A DNA stretch of 64,000 nt from positions 62,001 through 126,000 of the forward strand of contig NZ_BAAAUT010000003.1 in the NCBI RefSeq assembly GCF_039534085.1, written 5' to 3'. The DNA comes from Planomonospora_B alba (GTDB taxonomy: Bacteria > Actinomycetota > Actinomycetes > Streptosporangiales > Streptosporangiaceae). The position numbers were made by a program, and so were the translations under genes. Shown one piece after another: positions 60,938-64,000 of the stretch. Positions within the stretch are counted from its first letter, which is position 1; every line of letters starts with the position of its first letter. Under the pieces are notes generated by a model that saw only the letters and a list, made by a program, of their open reading frames with translations, searched no databases and was not told the origin of the DNA.

Positions 60938-61777
60938 TCAGCTCATGAACGCGACCGTCGTCTCCACGAACCGGCGGGGGTCGTCGAGCCAGGGGAAGTG
61001 CCCGGCGCCCGGCTGCACGGCCAGCTCGGACGCGGGGAACAGGCCGGCGTACTCGGCGGCGCGCTGCGGAGGGAGGGCGACGTCGTACTCGCCCGCGACG
61101 AGCAGGACCCGCGCCGGAAGCCGGGCGAGGGCGGCCCTGACGACGTGCGGATCGGGGGCACCGGCCGAGTAGTAGACGGCTGCCGCCTCCGCGTTCCGCT
61201 GATCCGTTCCGAGGGCGTGGTGGGCCTGGCCGGCGGCGTCCCACCGGCCGTAGGTGAACGGTGCGATCGCCTCCGCGTCGGCGGCCGTGGCGCGGCCCGC
61301 CCAGATCCGCTCGAACGCCGCGAAGGCGTCCGGGAACCAGGGCTCACCCCGCCGCAGTTCCGCGACCCGTCGGCGGTCCAGATCGGTGATCTCCAAGCCG
61401 ACCACCCGCGGGCTGGGATTGATCAGCACGAGACGGCCGACGCGGTCGGGATGCCGGGCGGCGTACAGGAGGGCGACGGCCGCGCCGGCCGAGTGCCCGG
61501 CCAGGTCGAGGCGGTCCAGCCCGAGGTGCAGGCGGAGCGCCTCGACGTCCTCGACCTGCCGGTCGCACCGGTAGCCCGCCGGATCCACCGGGACGGCGGA
61601 CCCTCCGGTCCCGCGCGGGTCCAGCAGGACCAGCGGGTGGCGCGCGGGCAGCCCGCCCAGGTCGCCGAGGTAGACCGAGGACTGCATGGGACCGCCGGGG
61701 AAGCAGATCAGCGGGTGTCCGTCGCCGGCTCGGCGGTACGCGAGCCGCGTGCCGTCCGCGCTCTCGAAGAGTGTCAT
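60938..61777 (-). CDS. Alpha/beta-hydrolase
   Basis: A 279-residue hydrolase. The nucleophile Ser is in the elbow LAGHSAGAAVALL. The oxyanion region is in FPGGPMQSS. The acid and His of the triad are expected in GEYDVALPP and AGHFPWLDDP. It resembles proline-iminopeptidase/haloalkane-type hydrolases of the FPGGPG group; substrate unknown. A TATGAT -10 element six bases before ATG 61775-61777 predicts a leaderless mRNA. Confidence 0.87.
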   Translation of the reverse strand: MTLFESADGTRLAYRRAGDGHPLICFPGGPMQSSVYLGDLGGLPARHPLVLLDPRGTGGSAVPVDPAGYRCDRQVEDVEALRLHLGLDRLDLAGHSAGAAVALLYAARHPDRVGRLVLINPSPRVVGLEITDLDRRRVAELRRGEPWFPDAFAAFERIWAGRATAADAEAIAPFTYGRWDAAGQAHHALGTDQRNAEAAAVYYSAGAPDPHVVRAALARLPARVLLVAGEYDVALPPQRAAEYAGLFPASELAVQPGAGHFPWLDDPRRFVETTVAFMS

Positions 61778-61783
61778 TCGGGG

Positions 61784-61789
61784 ATCATA
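61784..61789 (-). promoter_or_regulatory. -10 element for leaderless hydrolase
   Basis: On the minus strand TATGAT, a near-consensus -10, is followed by CCCCGA and then the ATG; no Shine-Dalgarno site is present. Confidence 0.6.
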
Positions 61790-61969
61790 TGCGCGCAGAT
61801 CGTCAGGACCCCGGGGACGAGACATCCGCCGTGGCGGCACCGCGCGAATCCGAGGTGCGCCTCCGATGAAGGGCCGGCCGTCTCCGTGAAGCGCGGGTGC
61901 CCCGCGTGCCGGGAGGCCGTCCGCCGGGAAGTCCTCGAATCCGGGTCGGTCTTCGTCGAAGATGGCGGC

Positions 61970-64000
61970 ATGGAGGACACGCCGCCGGGGACCGGGCCGC
62001 TCGCGCCGGGGTTCGCCGGGATCGATCCGTCGTTGATGAACGGGTTCATCGCCGAGCTGGAACGGGCCGGGCAGGTGGTGGCCGAGCACGCCGAGCAGAT
62101 CCGGCGGGAGCTGGCCGCGGTCGGGCTGTCCGCCCCGGACCTGGGCGCCGTGCGGGAGATCGGCGGCTGGGCCGAGGAGCAGATCCCCCGGCTCCGCCGG
62201 CGGGTGGAGACCATCACTGCTCCCGGATCCGAGATCCCCGGGATGGCCGGCACGGGCCTGCGGCCCTACCGGGAGGCGGCGCTGCTCGCCCCCGCCGAGG
62301 CGCAGCGCCGGGGTACCGACCTGGGGAAGCGGTTCGCCGCCATCGATCCCGACGAGTTCCGGTTCACCGGACCGTACGCCTCCGACGAGATCGCCGCGGT
62401 GCTCGGGGAGCTGAAGGCGCACCAGCACGACGCCGTCTTCACCGCCGCGTTCTTCGCCGCGCTCGGCCGGGCCGGGATCCGCCGGGTGAACGCCGCGCTG
62501 CGCCGGCTGCCCGACGACGGGCGGCCCGACGCGCTCCGCGTGGCCGGTACGGCCTTCGCCACCGCGGTCGGCGGCGGAGCGAGGGTGCCCGGATTCGCCG
62601 CGGTGATGAAGGCCGTGGAGAAGGCGATGACCGGGAACGCAGGGGACGCCGAGGACCTGGAGGCGGCCGCCGCTCTGCTGAGCCGCGGAGACTACCCGGA
62701 TGTGTGGCTGGCCGGACTCGCCGCGCCCGCGCTGCGCTCCGGCAGCCGGATCGGCGGTTCGACCCTGGCGGGACTGCTCAATGCCCTGGGGAACAACCCC
62801 GCCGCGGCCCGCCTGGCGATCGGCTCGGCGGCCCGTTTCGGACCCGACCCCGCTCCGCCGAGCCTCACCCTGCCCTTCGGGCGGCTCCCGCAATCCCCCG
62901 AGAAGTGGGACGGCCGGCCGGAACTGGCCGCGTTCCTGAAGGAGCTCAACGAGCGGGCGGGAAGGGTGCCCGAGGTGGCGGACGCCTTCGGACGGCTCCT
63001 GGCCGCGGCTTCCGGCGCCTACGACGAGCAGGACGGCGAGCACAGCCGCCAGGCGGCGTTCTTCGCCTACACCGTGATGACCACGGCGGACGAGTGGCCG
63101 TTGAACGACGCGACCCGGCCGCACCTGGCGGAGATCGCGGGCTCCTACGCCACGGAGATCACCATGGGCGCCAACCTCAACGACGCCGACATGGCCGAGG
63201 ACAGTGCCCTGCGGACCACTCCCGGCCTGTTCGAGTGGACCCCGCCTCCAGGGCTGCGCGGCGCCTTCCGGCTGAGTCCCGAGGACACCTTCCGCTTCAT
63301 GACCACCTTCGCCGGTGACGCCGAAGCACGACTCCGCTTCGACGCGGGCATGGACGGATTCGTGCACAGGGTTCTTCCGCAGGCGGTGAACGCCGCGAAG
63401 CTCAGCGGAGACACCCCTCCGCTGGACAACCTGTTCACGGCCCTGGGCAACGTCCGGGGCACCGAACTGGCGGCCGCCGTGCGGGTGCTCAAGCCCGGAG
63501 ACGAGGGGTCCGAGGACGCGGAGGACGCCGAGAGCTTCCTGGCGGGCGGTGTCATGGGGGTCGTCGGGCTGCTCTCCCCCTTCTCCGCCGTCCCCAGGAC
63601 CTGGACCGCCCTGTCCACCGGTGTTTCCGGCTACTACACCTACGGCCGGGAACCGGAGGAGCAGGTGAAGGAACTCCTGGAGTCGGACGAGGCGAAGACG
63701 CTGGGGCGGCGTCACGAGACGGCGCGGCTCCTCATGGAGCAGGGGTTCACCCCGCAGGTGCCTCCGGCCGGCGCCATCGCCGACTCGGACGGCGACCTCC
63801 GCGCGTTCGAAGACATCGTCAAGCGGGGTGCCGCAGGGGTGAAGGCCCTCGACCGGTGGTTGGTCGACAATGGCATGGGGAAGGGTGATCCCCTCTCGCT
63901 CGGAGAGCTGGCCGCACAGCAGTCCAACACCTTTAACGGCACCAAGGGGGATGCTTATAGCCGAGGGATGAACTATGAGGGATCGAGTCTTATGACCGAC
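61970..64000 (+). CDS. Large helical protein of unknown function (3' end outside window)
   Basis: The frame stays open for 677 codons to the last base, so the protein is truncated by the window. The N-terminal about 85 residues are helical and amphipathic (SLMNGFIAELERAGQVVAEHAEQ), reminiscent of WXG100/LXG-type export domains. Further segments are Ala/Leu-rich helical repeats (for example PDVWLAGLAAPALRSGS and ARLAIGSAARFGPDP). From memory it resembles DUF6571-type actinobacterial proteins, but this is unsure. A short hydrophobic stretch occurs near residue 530 (GGVMGVVGLLSPFSAV). ATG 61970 is used; an in-frame GTG 61886 adds 28 residues with a CPAC motif. Codon use is less biased at the very end (63920-63990). 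Confidence 0.7.
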   Translation, partial: MEDTPPGTGPLAPGFAGIDPSLMNGFIAELERAGQVVAEHAEQIRRELAAVGLSAPDLGAVREIGGWAEEQIPRLRRRVETITAPGSEIPGMAGTGLRPYREAALLAPAEAQRRGTDLGKRFAAIDPDEFRFTGPYASDEIAAVLGELKAHQHDAVFTAAFFAALGRAGIRRVNAALRRLPDDGRPDALRVAGTAFATAVGGGARVPGFAAVMKAVEKAMTGNAGDAEDLEAAAALLSRGDYPDVWLAGLAAPALRSGSRIGGSTLAGLLNALGNNPAAARLAIGSAARFGPDPAPPSLTLPFGRLPQSPEKWDGRPELAAFLKELNERAGRVPEVADAFGRLLAAASGAYDEQDGEHSRQAAFFAYTVMTTADEWPLNDATRPHLAEIAGSYATEITMGANLNDADMAEDSALRTTPGLFEWTPPPGLRGAFRLSPEDTFRFMTTFAGDAEARLRFDAGMDGFVHRVLPQAVNAAKLSGDTPPLDNLFTALGNVRGTELAAAVRVLKPGDEGSEDAEDAESFLAGGVMGVVGLLSPFSAVPRTWTALSTGVSGYYTYGREPEEQVKELLESDEAKTLGRRHETARLLMEQGFTPQVPPAGAIADSDGDLRAFEDIVKRGAAGVKALDRWLVDNGMGKGDPLSLGELAAQQSNTFNGTKGDAYSRGMNYEGSSLMTD

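Noticed and set aside
61897..63318. A 473-codon plus-strand frame at the right end
   Set aside because: Its Arg/Gly-rich translation looks like an out-of-frame reading of the truncated gene at 61970-64000, whose frame has normal composition.

Overview
The window is very GC-rich DNA (estimated by eye at over 70 %) from an actinomycete. Supporting evidence: a WhiB regulator, three coenzyme F420 genes (fbiA, fbiB, fbiC), LytR-CpsA-Psr (LCP) ligases, DUF3499 and DUF5719 type proteins, and many GTG/TTG starts. Gene content and order around ahcY, manB, DUF3499, the zincin-like protein, whiB, fbiA/fbiB, rmlD, manC, glycosyltransferase and LCP match the conserved block I recall as Rv3248c-Rv3267 in Mycobacterium tuberculosis and the SCO302x-303x region in Streptomyces coelicolor. 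The exact genus cannot be read directly; a Streptosporangiales-like filamentous actinomycete is a reasonable guess.

Layout. (1) 1-3.4 kb: the end of a sensor kinase with an eroded ATPase domain, a STAS anti-sigma-factor antagonist and an LCP ligase. (2) 3.5-11.5 kb: a cell-envelope cluster with a glycosyltransferase, an IspD/TarI-like cytidylyltransferase, two CDP-alcohol phosphotransferases, a DUF5941-like membrane protein, a sugar/polyol-phosphate nucleotidyltransferase, a glycerol-1-phosphate-dehydrogenase-like enzyme and a second glycosyltransferase. (3) 11.6-28 kb: more envelope genes (acetoacetate-decarboxylase-like protein, GT4 enzymes, acyltransferase-3, second LCP ligase, two GT-C-like membrane proteins, a polyprenyl-type GT2, a methyltransferase between two related flippase-like proteins). 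It also holds two adjacent proteins built from FtsX extracellular-domain-like modules, the second broken by a frameshift. (4) 28-41 kb: manC, a HhH-GPD glycosylase, fbiC, a solute-binding/VWA protein, a HicB-like orphan, rmlD, fbiB-fbiA and a repeat-rich membrane protein. (5) 41-50 kb: whiB, a 955-residue GT2/membrane protein, a DUF5719-like protein, a degenerate zincin, DUF3499, manB, a Trm112-like zinc protein and a sugar-phosphate isomerase. (6) 50-64 kb: a cation-efflux protein, a two-component system, a MerR regulator, two different S-adenosylhomocysteinases in tandem, a DUF305/LVIVD pair, a divergent RDD/SpoIIM pair, a hydrolase and the start of a large unidentified protein that runs off the window.

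How the genes fit together: most of the first 50 kb supplies or polymerises envelope glycans. ManB, ManC, RmlD and the isomerase make sugar precursors. GT2, GT4 and GT-C enzymes and polyprenyl-type transferases assemble them. Flippase-like proteins could move lipid-linked units, and LCP proteins attach polymers to peptidoglycan. The CDP-alcohol cluster suggests a phosphodiester polyol component. FbiA, FbiB and FbiC cover most of F420 synthesis; the guanylyltransferase FbiD/CofC was not seen. A second striking property is that at least eleven genes have a TANNNT -10 element ending 6-8 bases before the start codon, which predicts leaderless mRNAs, while others carry strong Shine-Dalgarno sites.
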